A DNA stretch of 64,000 nt from Gordius sp. MW1. Taxonomy: Eukaryota > Nematomorpha > Gordioida > Gordea > Gordiidae. Made by a program: the position numbers and the translations under genes. The stretch lies in the NCBI GenBank assembly GCA_964036665.1, contig OZ038530.1, positions 2,666,001-2,730,000 of the forward strand. The letters run 5' to 3'. The stretch's first letter is position 1; each line of letters starts with the position of its first letter. Shown here in pieces: positions 13,790 through 24,505 of the stretch. The notes beneath the pieces are model-generated. The model worked only from the letters and a program-made list of their open reading frames with translations, ran no database searches and was not told the origin of the DNA.

Positions 13790-16700
13790 AATTTTTGCAC
13801 GGGGGGAAGTTTAAGATTGAGAGAAGTTAAAATTTCCGTGTTGCGTTTAGATTGTTTCAATATCGCTTTTTAAGCGTGTCTCGTTTTTGTGGAACAAGCT
13901 CTATGCGATCGAGATTTAAAGTTAATAATTTTTGATGATCAAAAAAAATTTTTTTCACGGAAACCACCTCTGATATCGAAAATTTTCATTAGGATATAAG
14001 GTTGAACAAAAAATTTGAAAAAATCTTGAGGTCGAAAAAAATATTTTTTTTCATATTCTTTCGAAAGGGGGCTGAAAAAATCTTTAAAAGTTAGTAAATA
14101 TTCTTAGCATTATGTCCTTGTTAGAATCTCGATAAGAATTTTTGCACGGGGGGAATTTTAGATTGAGAGAAGTTAAAATTTCCGTGTTGCGTATAGATTG
14201 TTTCAATATCGCTTTTTAAGCGTGTCTCGTTTTTGTGGAACAAGCTCTATGCGATCGAGATTTAAAGTTAATAATTTTTGATGATCAAAAAAAATTTTTT
14301 TCACGGAAACCACCTCTGATATCGAAAATTTTCATTAGGATATAAGGTTGAACAAAAAATTTGAAAAAATCTTGAGGTCGAAAAAAATATTTTTTTTCAT
14401 ATTCTTTCGAAAGGGGGCTGAAAAAATCTTTAAAAGTTAGTAAATATTCTTAGCATTATGTCCTTGTTAGAATCTCGATAAGAATTTTTGGACGTTTTAG
14501 ATTGAGAAAAGCTGAAATTTTCGTATTGCGTTTAGATTGTTTCAATATCGCTTTTTAAACGTGTCTCTAGTTTTTATAAAACACGTTCTATGACATCGAG
14601 ATTTAAAGTTAATAATTTTTGATGAGTGACCAAAAAATATTTTTTCACGGAATTCATCTCTGATATCGAAAATTTTCATGAGGGGGATAAGGTTGAACAA
14701 AAAAGTTGAAAAATTTTGAGGTCGAAAAAATATTTTTTTTCATATTCTTTCGAAAGGGGGCTGAAAAAATCTTTAAAAGTTAGTAAATATTCTTAGCATT
14801 ATGTCCTTGTTAGAATCTCGATAATAATTTTTGCACGGGGGGAAGTTTTAGATTGAGAGAAGTTAAAATTTCCGTGTTGCGTTTAGATTGTTTCAATATC
14901 GCTTTTTAAGCGTGTCTCTAGTTTTTGTGAAACAAGCTCTATGCGATCGAGATTTAAAGTTAATAATTTTTGATGAGTGACCGAAAAATATTTTTTCACG
15001 GAATTCATCTCTGATATCGAAAATTTTCATGAGGGGGATAAGGTTGAACAAAAAAGTTGAAAAATTTTGAGGTTGAAAAAATATTTTTTTTTCATATTCT
15101 TTGTAAAGGTGGCTAAAAAAATCTTTAAAAGTTAGTAAATATTCTTAGCATTATATCCTTGTTAGAATCTCGATAAGAATTTTTGCACAGGGGGAAGTTT
15201 TAGATTGAGAGAAGTTAAAATTTCCGTGTTGCGTTTAGATTGTTTCAATATCGCTTTTTAAGCGTGTCTCTGGTTTTTGTGAAACAAGCTCTATGCGATC
15301 GAGATTTAAAGTTAATAATTTTTGATGATCAAAAAAAATTTTTTCACGGAATCCACCTCTGATATCGAAAATTTTCATGAGGATATAAGGTTGAACAAGA
15401 AATTTGAAAAAATCTTGAGGTCGAAAAAAATATTTTTTTTTCATATTCTTTCGAAAGGGGGATGAAAAAATCTTTAAAAGTTAGTAAATATTCTTAGCAT
15501 TATGTCCTTGTTAGAATCTCGATAAGAATTTTTGCACGGGGGGAAGTTTTAGATTGAGAGAAGTTAAAATTTCCGTGTTGCGTTTAGATTGTTTCAATAT
15601 CGCTTTTTAAGCGTGTCTCGTTTTTGTGGAACAAGCTCTATGCGATCGAGATTTAAAGTTAATAATTTTTTAAGATCAAAAAAAAAAATTTTCACGGAAA
15701 CCACCTCTGATATCGAAAACTTTCAATAGGATATAAGGTTGAACAAAAAATTTGAAAAAATCTTGAGGTCGAAAAAAATATTGATTTTCATTTTCTTTCG
15801 AAAGGGGGCTGAAAAAATCTTTAAAAGTTAGTAAATATTCTTAGCATTATGTCCTTGTTAGAATCTCGATAAGAATTTTTGCACGGGGGGAAGTTTTAGA
15901 TTGAGAGATGTTAAAATTTCCGTGTTGCGTTTAGATTGTTTCAATATCACTTTTTAAACGTGTCTCTAGTTTTTGTGAAACACGCTCTATGCGATCGAGA
16001 TTTAAAGTTAATAATTTTTGATGATCAAAAAAATTTTTTTTCACGGAATCCACCTCTGATATCGAAAATTTTCATGAGGATATAAGGTTGAACAAAAAAT
16101 TTGAAAAAATCTTGAGGTCGAAAAAAATATTTTTTTTCATATTCTTTCGAAAGGGGGCTAAAAAAATCTTTAAAAGTTAGTAAATATTCTTAGCATTATG
16201 TCCTTGTTAGAATCTCGATAAGAATTTTTGCACGGGGGGAAGTTTTAGATTGAGAGAAGTTAAAATTTCCGTGTTGCGTTTAGATTGTTTCAATATCGCT
16301 TTTTAAGCGTGTCTCGTTTTTGTGGAACAAGCTCTATGCGATCGAGATTTAAAGTTAATAATTTTTTAAGATCAAAAAAAAAAATTTTTCACGGAAACCA
16401 CCTCTGATATCGAAAACTTTCATGAGGATATAAGGTTGAACAAAAAATTTGAAAAAATCTTGAGGTCGAAAAAAATATTTTTTTTCATATTCTTTCGAAA
16501 GGGGGCTGAAAAATCTTTAAAAGTTAGTAAATATTCTTAGCATTATGTCCTTGTTAGAATCTCGATAAGAATTTTTGCACAGGGGGAAGTTTTAGATTGA
16601 GAGAAGTTAAAATTTCCGTGTTGCGTTTAGATTGTTTCAATATCGCTTTTTAAGCGTGTCTCTGGTTTTTGTGAAACAAGCTCTATGCGATCGAGATTTA

Positions 16701-17340
16701 AAGTTAATAATTTTTGATGAGTGACCAAAAAATATTTTTTCACGGAATTCATCTCTGATATCGAAAATTTTCATGAAGGGTATAAGGTTGAACAAAAAAG
16801 TTGAAAAAATTTTGAGGTCGAAAAAATATTTTTTTTTCATATTCTTTGTAAAGGTGGCTAAAAAAATCTTTAAAAGTTAGTAAATATTCTTAGCATTATG
16901 TCCTTGTTATGCGTTTAGATTGTTTCAATATCGCTTTTTAAGCGCTCTCTGGTTTTTGTGGAACAAGCTATATGCGATCGAGATTTAAAGTTAATAATTT
17001 TTTAAGATCAAAAAAAAAAAATTTCACGGAAACCACCTCTGATATCGAAAATTTTCATGAGGATATAAGGTTGAACAAGAAATTTGCAAAAAACCTTGAG
17101 GTCGAAAAAAATATTTTTTTTTATATTCTTTCGAAAGGGGGATGAAAAAATCTTTAAAAGTTAGTAAATATTCTTAGCATTATGTCCTTGTTAGAATCTC
17201 GATAAGAATTTTTGCACGGGGGGAAGTTTTAGATTGAGAGAAGTTAAAATTTCCGTGTTGCGTTTAGATTGTTTCAATATCGCTTTTAAAGCGTGTCTCG
17301 TTTTTGTGGAACAAGCTCTATGCGATCGAGATTTAAAGTT
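13790..17340 (+). repeat. Satellite A 3763-bp higher-order repeat, copy 1 (no insertion)
   Basis: Copy 1 of a tandem duplication with period 3763 bp. Markers shared with copy 2 include GTTTAAGATTGAGAG (near 13808 and 17571), GCGTATAGATTG (near 14190 and 17953) and TTTTTATAAAACACG (14571 and 18334). Beyond the insertion the match continues at offset 9648: 14863 onward equals 24511 onward until about 17340/26988. Over the last 2.4 kb I noticed only three substitutions by eye. The site AGAAGTTAAAAT at 14858 is the unoccupied equivalent of the retrotransposon target. Confidence 0.88.
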
Positions 17341-18620
17341 AATAATTTTTTAAGATCAAAAAAAAAATTTTTCACGGAAACCACCTCTGATATCGAAAAC
17401 TTTCATTAGGATATAAGGTTGAACAAAAAATTAAAAAAATCTTGAGGTCGAAAAAAATATTTTTTTTCATTTTCTTTCGAAAGGGGGCTGAAAAAATCTT
17501 TAAAAGTTAGTAAATATTCTTAGCATTATGTCCTTGTTAGAATCTCGATAAGAATTTTTGCACGGGGGGAAGTTTAAGATTGAGAGAAGTTAAAATTTCC
17601 GTGTTGCGTTTAGATTGTTTCAATATCGCTTTTTAAGCGTGTCTCGTTTTTGTGGAACAAGCTCTATGCGATCGAGATTTAAAGTTAATAATTTTTGATG
17701 ATCAAAAAAAATTTTTTTCACGGAAACCACCTCTGATATCGAAAATTTTCATTAGGATATAAGGTTGAACAAAAAATTTGAAAAAATCTTGAGGTCGAAA
17801 AAAATATTTTTTTTCATATTCTTTCGAAAGGGGGCTGAAAAAATCTTTAAAAGTTAGTAAATATTCTTAGCATTATGTCCTTGTTAGAATCTCGATAAGA
17901 ATTTTTGCACGGGGGGAATTTTAGATTGAGAGAAGTTAAAATTTCCGTGTTGCGTATAGATTGTTTCAATATCGCTTTTTAAGCGTGTCTCGTTTTTGTG
18001 GAACAAGCTCTATGCGATCGAGATTTAAAGTTAATAATTTTTGATGATCAAAAAAAATTTTTTTCACGGAAACCACCTCTGATATCGAAAATTTTCATTA
18101 GGATATAAGGTTGAACAAAAAATTTGAAAAAATCTTGAGGTCGAAAAAAATATTTTTTTTCATATTCTTTCGAAAGGGGGCTGAAAAAATCTTTAAAAGT
18201 TAGTAAATATTCTTAGCATTATGTCCTTGTTAGAATCTCGATAAGAATTTTTGGACGTTTTAGATTGAGAAAAGCTGAAATTTTCGTATTGCGTTTAGAT
18301 TGTTTCAATATCGCTTTTTAAACGTGTCTCTAGTTTTTATAAAACACGTTCTATGACATCGAGATTTAAAGTTAATAATTTTTGATGAGTGACCAAAAAA
18401 TATTTTTTCACGGAATTCATCTCTGATATCGAAAATTTTCATGAGGGGGATAAGGTTGAACAAAAAAGTTGAAAAATTTTGAGGTCGAAAAAATATTTTT
18501 TTTCATATTCTTTCGAAAGGGGGCTGAAAAAATCTTTAAAAGTTAGTAAATATTCTTAGCATTATGTCCTTGTTAGAATCTCGATAATAATTTTTGCACG
18601 GGGGGAAGTTTTAGATTGAG

Positions 18621-18625
18621 AGAAG
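18621..18625. repeat. Target site duplication, left copy (AGAAG)
   Basis: AGAAG directly before the left LTR equals AGAAG directly after the right LTR. The satellite without insertion reads GAGAGAAGTTAAAAT (for example at 14856), with a single AGAAG, which confirms a 5-bp duplication. Confidence 0.95.
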
Positions 18626-18679
18626 TGTAATGTCTGGACGACCGAGTAAAAAAGGGCTGAGCGAAGGATTTAAAATAAC

Positions 18680-18685
18680 TTTATT
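18680..18685 (-). terminator. Probable polyadenylation signal in the 3' LTR
   Basis: TTTATT on the plus strand is AATAAA in element orientation. It lies 54 bp before the element's downstream end, a usual place for the signal near the R/U5 border. The same hexamer in the other LTR is at 23941-23946. Predicted from sequence only. Confidence 0.5.
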
Positions 18686-19223
18686 TACGCTAATACGTCT
18701 AAATATTTACAATTAAAGGCGATTTACAATTAAAGTGATCGGCGACGGTAAAATTATAATGTTCCGTAAAATTTACAATAAAAGGGGAAAGATGTAGGGA
18801 TTGGGGACAATTACAAGGATTTAGGAAGAGTACAAAGTTTTGGAAAAATTTATAAGGACTCTATTATTGACATGGGATTTCGCTTTTATAGCTGTTGAAT
18901 CTTCCCAGGGTGGTGGACTTGATTGAACGAGCAATGTACGGGAAATCTTCAGACGGGGCTGCAAAAATGAGTTCCATATGTGACTGGGTTAAAAATTAAA
19001 ATAAAAAGTAATTAAAAAAAGAAAGCGTCAAAGAAAATTAGCCACTTCCGCGTCTAGGTTAACCCGCGGTAAAAATGCCTTCCTTTGACCAATTCCCTTT
19101 TTTTAATTATAAGGATTGCAGAACCGTTCTTTAACCCTTTTACATTAATATTAATAAAATAAATCTAAGTAAGATCAAAGTATACCGCGGACATTAAAAC
19201 GCGATATACCAACATATGGTTAC

Positions 19224-19243
19224 GTGGTATACACGTATACCAC
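19224..19243. repeat. 20-bp near-palindrome at the LTR terminus (left LTR)
   Basis: GTGGTATAC-AC-GTATACCAC has perfect 9-bp inverted arms around a 2-base centre and stops one base short of the LTR end. The identical copy in the other LTR is at 24485-24504. More TATACC/GGTATA hexamers lie just inside (near 19180 and 19205). In element orientation this is the very start of U3. Confidence 0.8.
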
Positions 19244-19244
19244 A

Positions 19245-19256
19245 CCTTTCCCTTTT
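19245..19256 (-). other. Polypurine tract
   Basis: In element orientation the bases just before the downstream LTR read AAAAGGGAAAGG, an uninterrupted purine run in the expected place for plus-strand DNA priming. Confidence 0.85.
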
Positions 19257-19725
19257 ATTGAGAAGTCGAAGGGCCAGGGCTGTCCAAATTCAGGGTGTCC
19301 ATAATCACCCCGGACTCCAGCTCTGTGATATCGTTGGGTTGGGTTGTCTTTCCCAAACCGGTTTTTAATTTTAAGCACATTGGGGGCAGGTGTTTGGCCT
19401 TACACCCCCAACACTTCTTCCTTTTCAAGATCGGAGGACGGAGTAACGGTGGATTTCCAGATACGTTTCGTCGTTGCTCCCCGCTCGTATTTCCGTTTCT
19501 TCTGACCGCAGCCCCCTCCTGTCTTGGTCGTCTTGGAGATCTTGGGCGTTGTGGATACGACCTCCCGACCTGGCCTGGCGGACCCAGAGAGTGCGTCAAA
19601 CTTAATAATCTTGCACTTTCGTCCGTCTCCACTTTGATTAGAATGTATACTGGAACTCTTTCGTTCCTTGATGCCGTAGATGTCACTTCCAAATCTACGT
19701 CGCACCAAGCAGCATTAATTCTCAT
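19257..19725 (-). other. Unassigned GC-richer 3' segment of the element, after integrase
   Basis: About 470 bp between the integrase part and the polypurine tract. It is clearly richer in G and C than the rest of the element or the satellites. Long open frames exist on both strands, so the coding one is uncertain. One minus-strand reading holds an arginine/proline-rich stretch (RPRSPRRPRQ) and a motif CWGCKAKHLPPMC, with spacing C-x2-C-x3-H-x4-C, close to a zinc knuckle, at about 19375-19413. I do not recognise a family. It could be an extra 3' frame, a displaced gag-type piece or a captured sequence. No signal peptide or clear membrane segment is seen, so an envelope is not supported. Confidence 0.45.
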
Positions 19726-19755
19726 CTGAATAGCAATAAACGTTGAACATAATTA

Positions 19756-20643
19756 TATAGCATCAAACAATTTTAATTGTTCAGCATGCCTAATTTCAAA
19801 TTTATTTTCCTTTAAGTCCTTAACTTTGTAGATTTTAGTACCTAACTGTTCAATAATTACACCTAACACCCATTTAGGTTTACCCAAATAGTTTCGATAC
19901 CAAACCCTTTGGTTTACCGTAAACTTTGGCACACTAATACTGGGCGATGTTTGGTGTTCAGTGAACTTTAAAAAGTCGGGTGGGTACCTTAATTTACGAT
20001 TTAAAAACTCATAGCTAACCGGAGCACGATTAGGATACCGTGGTGACATATTGTGATAAAGTTTAGATAACCACGTTCCGTCCTTCGTTACTTTAGCTAT
20101 GTTCAACCATTTTTTAACAATACCTACATACCTTTCTACCTGCCCATTAGAGCTTGGATGGTACGGTGGAGTTAAAATATGGTTAATTTTATATTTTAAA
20201 CAAAATTGTTTAAATTCGTTGCTAACAAAAGCTTTACCATTATCCGTAACAATTATCTCTGGAAACCCGTAATTCCCTATCAATTCCTTTAAAATTGTAA
20301 TTGTTACTCTACTTGAAATATTTGATATAATTTTAAATTCCGTCCAACCGGAAAACGCATCTACTATTAAGATGTACCGTTTTTTATCTAATTCGAAAAA
20401 ATCTATGTGTATACGCTCCCATGGAAACTTAGGACGAGGCCACCTAGATTTTTTATTTTTACGCGGCATCGGTGCATCAAGCTTACAAAGCTCACACTGC
20501 CTTACGAATTTTTGGATGTCTTTAGTTAATTGCGGCCACCAGACGTATTGTCTGGCCAAGCCTTTCATTTTAACCATCCCACAGTGTCCCTGATGTAATA
20601 TTTTTAGCACTTCCTGACGAAGCTTAATCGGTACCACTAACCT
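19756..20643 (-). CDS. Integrase part of the Ty3/gypsy element (fossil)
   Basis: In life the integrase joins retrotransposon DNA to the chromosome. The zinc-binding N-terminal module shows LHQGH and CELC (the HHCC pattern) with YVWWP between them. The catalytic core shows HIDFF, VTDNG and GQVERY; the second Asp and the Glu are 35 residues apart, the classic D,D35E spacing. The C-terminal part with VWYRNYLGKPKWVLG resembles the small barrel domain common in this lineage. Order and motifs place it in Ty3/gypsy. Confidence 0.93.
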
Positions 20644-20879
20644 TTCATGCTTTTTAAGAACATTATTTTCTACATATAATTCGTTCATAACATGTTTAAA
20701 AGGGGTAGGTACATTAATTTTATCGTCTAAGCCTGCCAAAATATCTTTTACTTTACATAATTCAGGGTCCGCGTTACTTTCATTAACAATATCGTTTAAA
20801 TCTAAAATATTTAAAGCATTGATTACATGTCCTCCTATTATATCACAAGACAAAGGTAAATCATCGGCCTCAATGGTAT

Positions 20880-21340
20880 CTGCGCCCAAACGCGATAGTA
20901 CATCAGCCAAATGATTGTCCTTTCCCTTGCCGTATTTTAGGGTTAATGTAAAATTTCCCAACATTACAAGCCAACGTTGTAACCTAGGAGACATTAATAG
21001 TTCGGCGTTCGCCTTTTTAAATAAAGCAACAAGCGGCTTATGATCTGTAACTACAGTAAACGATTTGCCAATTAAATATTCGCGACATCGTTGTAAACCG
21101 TAAATCATCGCTAATGCCTCGCGTTCTATAACAGAATATCCCACCTCTGTTTTATTTAATTTACGCGAAAAATACAAAACTGGATGCTCCATTCCATCCT
21201 CAACCTGACATAATGCGCCTCCATTAACAATATTAGACGCATCGACCCTTAGTATATGTTGTTTATTAGGGTCAAAACATCTTAAAATGGGTTTTTTAAG
21301 CAAGATATTTTTCAAAAAATCAAATTTTTCAATATCACTT
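20880..21340 (-). CDS. RNase H part of the Ty3/gypsy element (fossil)
   Basis: This domain degrades the RNA strand of the RNA/DNA hybrid during reverse transcription. It is recognised by LRVDAS (first catalytic Asp, about 21241), the LYFSRKLN and ERE-ALAM stretches, VVTDHKPL and HLADVLSR. It sits directly upstream of integrase, as in the Ty3/gypsy family. Confidence 0.92.
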
Positions 21341-21469
21341 CTACTCCATTTAAATATGATGTCTTTTTTTGTCAATTCGTATAATGGTCCAATTTACTGT
21401 AATAATTCATTAAACCCATAAATGACGATAGTTCCTTTTTATTTGCAGGTAACTTAACATTTTTAATGG

Positions 21470-22140
21470 CTTCAATCTTGTCATACTTTGGTTGAATATT
21501 ACCATTATTTAAAATATGTCCTAAATAGACAATTTGTTCAGTCCCAAAAACACATTTCTTAGCTGAAACTTTTAAACCTTTTAGACTAATTAAATTCAAG
21601 ACCTGAACAAGACGCAAATCATGCTCTTCTTTCGTTCGTCCCGTTATTAATATATCGTCCAAATAAAATATTATACCGTCTAAATTACTAAAAATCGACG
21701 CCATAGCACGCTGAAAAATAGCTGCTGAAATGCTTAAGCCAAAAGGTAGCCTTTTAAATTTAAAAAGTCCGGCATCAGTATTAATTGTTAGGAGCTGCGA
21801 TGACTTTTCATCTACCTGTAATTGCAAGTAAGCGTTGGCAAGGTCAATTTTTGAGAAAAATTTAGCGCCTAATAATTTAACAAAAATAATTTCTAACCTT
21901 GGCAATGGGTATTTTACTTCAATGATACATTTGTTTACCGTGACTCTATAATCAGCACAAACCCTAACTGTACCCTCAGTCTTCCTGACCGGTACCAAAG
22001 GTGTAGCCCATTCTGAATAGCCAATAGGTTCAATTACGTTATCCTTTAACCATGTTTTAATTACTTCGTCGACCTTATTTTTCAAAATTAAAGGTACGCG
22101 CCTGGCAGCACAAAATTTAGGAATCGCATTTAAATTAACT
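21470..22140 (-). CDS. Reverse transcriptase part of the Ty3/gypsy element (fossil)
   Basis: RNA-dependent DNA polymerase domain. Conserved blocks in order are WATPLVPV, VRVCADYR, KIDLANAYLQL, FKFKRLPFGL, the catalytic FYLDD (about 21654-21668) and VYLGHIL, then the connection MGLMNYY. This is the standard set for Ty3/gypsy polymerases; domain limits are approximate. Confidence 0.93.
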
Positions 22141-22540
22141 CGAACCGAAAATATTTCGTCATTCAAGCATCCTAAACCAGGTTCAAAAATTTTAGAGAAT
22201 TGGTTTTTTATATTATCAATTTTGGTGTGCCATGTTGTGACCAAATTAGGCTTTGCTCCCAAATTAGCTAATTTATGGCAAGTGGGTTCCAGAGGTACCC
22301 CGCACTGTAAATCGGCATGAAAAATGGGTCGTTCTTGGCAGACGGGACCTCCCGAGTTATCTGATCTATGGGCTATGCGCCCTAAATCAGAATGAAAAAC
22401 GGGTGTGAAATCCCTGCACTGTGAACTACCTGACAACGCCTTCGACATCACCATGGACTTAACATCAACCTTCAAAATTCTTGGGGCATTAATTTTATTA
22501 CATAATCCCCACCATTGAATTTGGGGCCCAATTATCCTAA

Positions 22541-22805
22541 TCCAGGACCAGCCCATTATATTATCGACATTCTCTTTAATAATATATAAATCCAATTCAA
22601 CCACAAATCCTGCCACTTTAACTAAAACATTAATCCTACCCAGGACAGTAATGAAAGTATTATCAACTTGTTTTGCAATTATATTGGCAGTTTCCAAATT
22701 TCGGTTGGGCCAAAAATTTTTAAATGTTTTAAAACTAATAATTGATATTGCGGCGCCAGTATCTAATATAAATTTTATCTTAAAATTATCGACATCTACT
22801 GTCAC
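22541..22805 (-). CDS. Aspartic protease part of the Ty3/gypsy element (fossil)
   Basis: The retropepsin-like segment carries the catalytic triad as FILDTGAAISII (DTG at about 22755-22763). About 60 residues later VLGRINVLVKV and WSWI look like the family's flap-to-C-terminal region. It lies upstream of RT, as in Ty3/gypsy pol. Domain limits are approximate. Confidence 0.8.
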
Positions 22806-22889
22806 TAAAGGTGAAGCTGACGAATTTAAAACTTTATTTATATCTACCGTGCGCATATTTATATAGTTCGAACTATCCTGCGCCAGTCA

Positions 22890-23387
22890 ATCAAACACAG
22901 CCTGCCCACTGGCAGCTGTTTGCGCTTGATTGACATGTCCCCTGCATTTATAACAAAATTTCCCGTCCGCAACCTCTTTCGTGTTATAATTATTTGAAGT
23001 TGTTGGTGCGTTAAAACTTGGGAAGTTCTTGTGGGTAAATCTATGGTCTGTGTAGGGTTTATTGGGGTGCGCATAATTACTAAAATTATTTCTCGGGCCG
23101 CGTTGTGCAAAATTTTCCGAAATATATCTGAAATCTTCATTATTACGCCTTTTAAAGTATCTATTATCACAATCTTTCTTAAGGTGTCCCCGTTGCCCAC
23201 ATCCGTAACACCTTATATTAGCCTTGAAATTAGACTTAAGTAAAAAAACCTTTTCTACTCTTTTCAATTTATACCACACAAATAAAACTATTACGGTTAA
23301 AATTGATATATACACAAGTAATTTATCCGCGCACAAATAATTAAAAAAATTAATGCCAATCGACGGTGGCGTGTAAAAACCAAACAT
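22890..23387 (-). CDS. Gag-type nucleocapsid-like part of the Ty3/gypsy element (fossil)
   Basis: A canonical retroviral zinc knuckle CYGCGQRGHLKKDC (C-x2-C-x4-H-x4-C) lies at about 23169-23210. It is followed by a basic, Asn/Arg-rich stretch and a second, less regular Cys cluster (CYKCRGH). This is the RNA-binding end of a Gag. The part upstream starts with a hydrophobic stretch (LLVYISILTVIVLFVWY). I could not recognise a capsid part anywhere in the element, consistent with an incomplete copy. Confidence 0.75.
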
Positions 23388-23875
23388 TATAAATTACCAA
23401 ATTCAATCCAAACTATATTAAAATCAATTAAACTAAATAATTTAAATCGAAATTAAATTTAATCAAACCAAGCAATCTAAATTAATTAAATTAAATCATT
23501 TAAATAGAAAATCAAATTTAATTAAACAAAGCAATTTAATTAAAATTAATCTAGAAACTTACCAAAAGTTTGCGTTTAATTAAAAAAATTAAAATTAAAC
23601 AAGAGCAAATTAATTATTACAACGTATACAGTAACCATTTTATTAAGCATAGACGTATATAATAATTATTCAATGTAATTATTGTTATCAACAATATGAT
23701 TATCAAACATAAAAACCCTTTATCCATTATTATGCATTAATAAATTTTTTTTTACAATAGAAATTTTCACTGATTTTATTCCAACATTTTATTAAAACAA
23801 ATACTAATTTTACGTTAATATTTAAATCTAAAATATTTTTACTTACAATTCCTTTTTGTTAAAGAAGAGGGCAAA
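23388..23875 (-). other. AT-rich leader between primer site and gag-type part
   Basis: About 490 bp of very AT-rich sequence with no gene that I can support. It contains a degenerate repeat of AATTTAATCAAACCAAGCAAT type near 23457 and 23517. It corresponds to the untranslated leader of the element. Confidence 0.6.
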
Positions 23876-23885
23876 TCTGACACCA
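23876..23885 (-). other. Primer binding site, tRNA-Leu type
   Basis: In element orientation, one base inside the upstream LTR, the sequence reads TGGTGTCAGA. This is the complement of the 3' end of animal tRNA-Leu, whose acceptor ends TCTGACACCA (recalled from known tRNA-Leu sequences). The match is ten bases and then diverges. tRNA-Leu priming is therefore likely but not certain. Confidence 0.75.
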
Positions 23886-23886
23886 A

Positions 23887-24505
23887 TGTAATGTCTGGAC
23901 GACCGAGTAAAAAAGGGCTGAGCGAAGGATTTAAAATAACTTTATTTACGCTAATACGTCTAAATATTTACAATTAAAGGCGATTTACAATTAAAGTGAT
24001 CGGCGACGGTAAAATTATAATGTTCCGTAAAATTTACAATAAAAGGGGAAAGATGTAGGGATTGGGGACAATTACAAGGATTTAGGAAGAGTACAAAGTT
24101 TTGGAAAAATTTATAAGGACTCTATTATTGACATGGGATTTCGCTTTTATAGCTGTTGAATCTTCCCAGGGTGGTGGACTTGATTGAACGAGCAATGTAC
24201 GGGAAATCTTCAGACGGGGCTGCAAAAATGAGTTCCATATGTGACTGGGTTAAAAATTAAAATAAAAAGTAATTAAAAAAAGAAAGCGTCAAAGAAAATT
24301 AGCCACTTCCGCGTCTAGGTTAACCCGCGGTAAAAATGCCTTCCTTTGACCAATTCCCTTTTTTTAATTATAAGGATTGCAGAACCGTTCTTTAACCCTT
24401 TTACATTAATATTAATAAAATAAATCTAAGTAAGATCAAAGTATACCGCGGACATTAAAACGCGATATACCAACATATGGTTACGTGGTATACACGTATA
24501 CCACA
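23887..24505 (-). repeat. LTR, 5' copy relative to the element
   Basis: 619-bp direct copy of 18626-19244, reading as identical. In element orientation this is the upstream LTR and would have carried the promoter. It is preceded (plus strand) by one base and the primer binding site. Confidence 0.97.
24144..24151 (-). promoter_or_regulatory. Probable TATA box of the upstream LTR
   Basis: CTTTTATA on the plus strand is TATAAAAG in element orientation. It lies about 360 bp into the LTR, upstream of the predicted AATAAA signal, giving a sensible U3-R-U5 order. The copy in the other LTR is at 18883-18890. Predicted from sequence only. Confidence 0.55.

Larger units (their letters stand above)
1..18625 (+). 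repeat. Satellite A tandem array, left part
   Basis: Head-to-tail array of an AT-rich unit. Successive starts of the landmark AGGTTGAACA at 1, 346, 698, 1045, 1394 and 1741 give units of 345-352 bp. All units face the same way. Landmarks in order within a unit are AGGTTGAACAAAAAA, TTGAGGTCGAAAAAA, CATATTCTTTCGAAAGG, a very constant block around TTAGTAAATATTCTTAGC and ATGTCCTTGTTAGAATCTC, GCACGGGGGGAAG, TTTAGATTGTTTCAATATCG, GCGATCGAGATTTAAAG, a variable A/T homopolymer stretch, and CACGGAA-CTCTGATATCGAAAA. Subtypes differ mainly after the homopolymers (GATGATC, GATGAGTGACC or TTTTAAGATC forms) and in a form with TTTTTGGACG in place of the G-rich box. No coding gene is visible. The array continues beyond base 1. 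Confidence 0.97.
18626..19244 (-). repeat. LTR, 3' copy relative to the element
   Basis: 619 bp, beginning TGTAATGTCTGG and ending GTATACCACA as read on the plus strand. It matches 23887-24505 with no difference that I could see. In element orientation this is the downstream LTR, next to the polypurine tract. Confidence 0.97.
18626..24505 (-). mobile_element. Ty3/gypsy LTR retrotransposon (fossil, very young), 5880 bp
   Basis: Element inserted in satellite A on the minus strand. It has 619-bp LTRs with TG...CA ends, a 5-bp target duplication AGAAG on both sides, a primer site matching the 3' end of tRNA-Leu, a polypurine tract, and parts in the order nucleocapsid-like, protease, reverse transcriptase, RNase H, integrase. 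That order (integrase after RNase H) is the Ty3/gypsy arrangement, not Copia. The integrase with LHxGHxG...MK and YVWWP motifs resembles the elements often annotated as K02A2.6-like in arthropods and nematodes. The two LTRs read as identical, so the insertion is very recent. The coding part is incomplete and broken, with roughly two to four breaks; I treat it as a fossil copy. Confidence 0.95.

Noticed and set aside
1283-18000. Many short open frames of 60-97 codons in satellite A on both strands, for example around 6926-7180 and 10222-10476
   Set aside because: They recur only because the repeat recurs, overlap on opposite strands, change frame with homopolymer length and have no recognisable domain.
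19257-19725. Envelope gene at the 3' end of the element
   Set aside because: No signal peptide, fusion peptide or membrane anchor can be seen, and the segment is too short.
20372-20593. Plus-strand open frames inside the retrotransposon (also near 19295-19729, 22651-22866 and 23031-23243)
   Set aside because: They lie opposite the recognised pol or gag parts, or opposite the unassigned 3' segment, and show no domain; they are read as antisense shadows.
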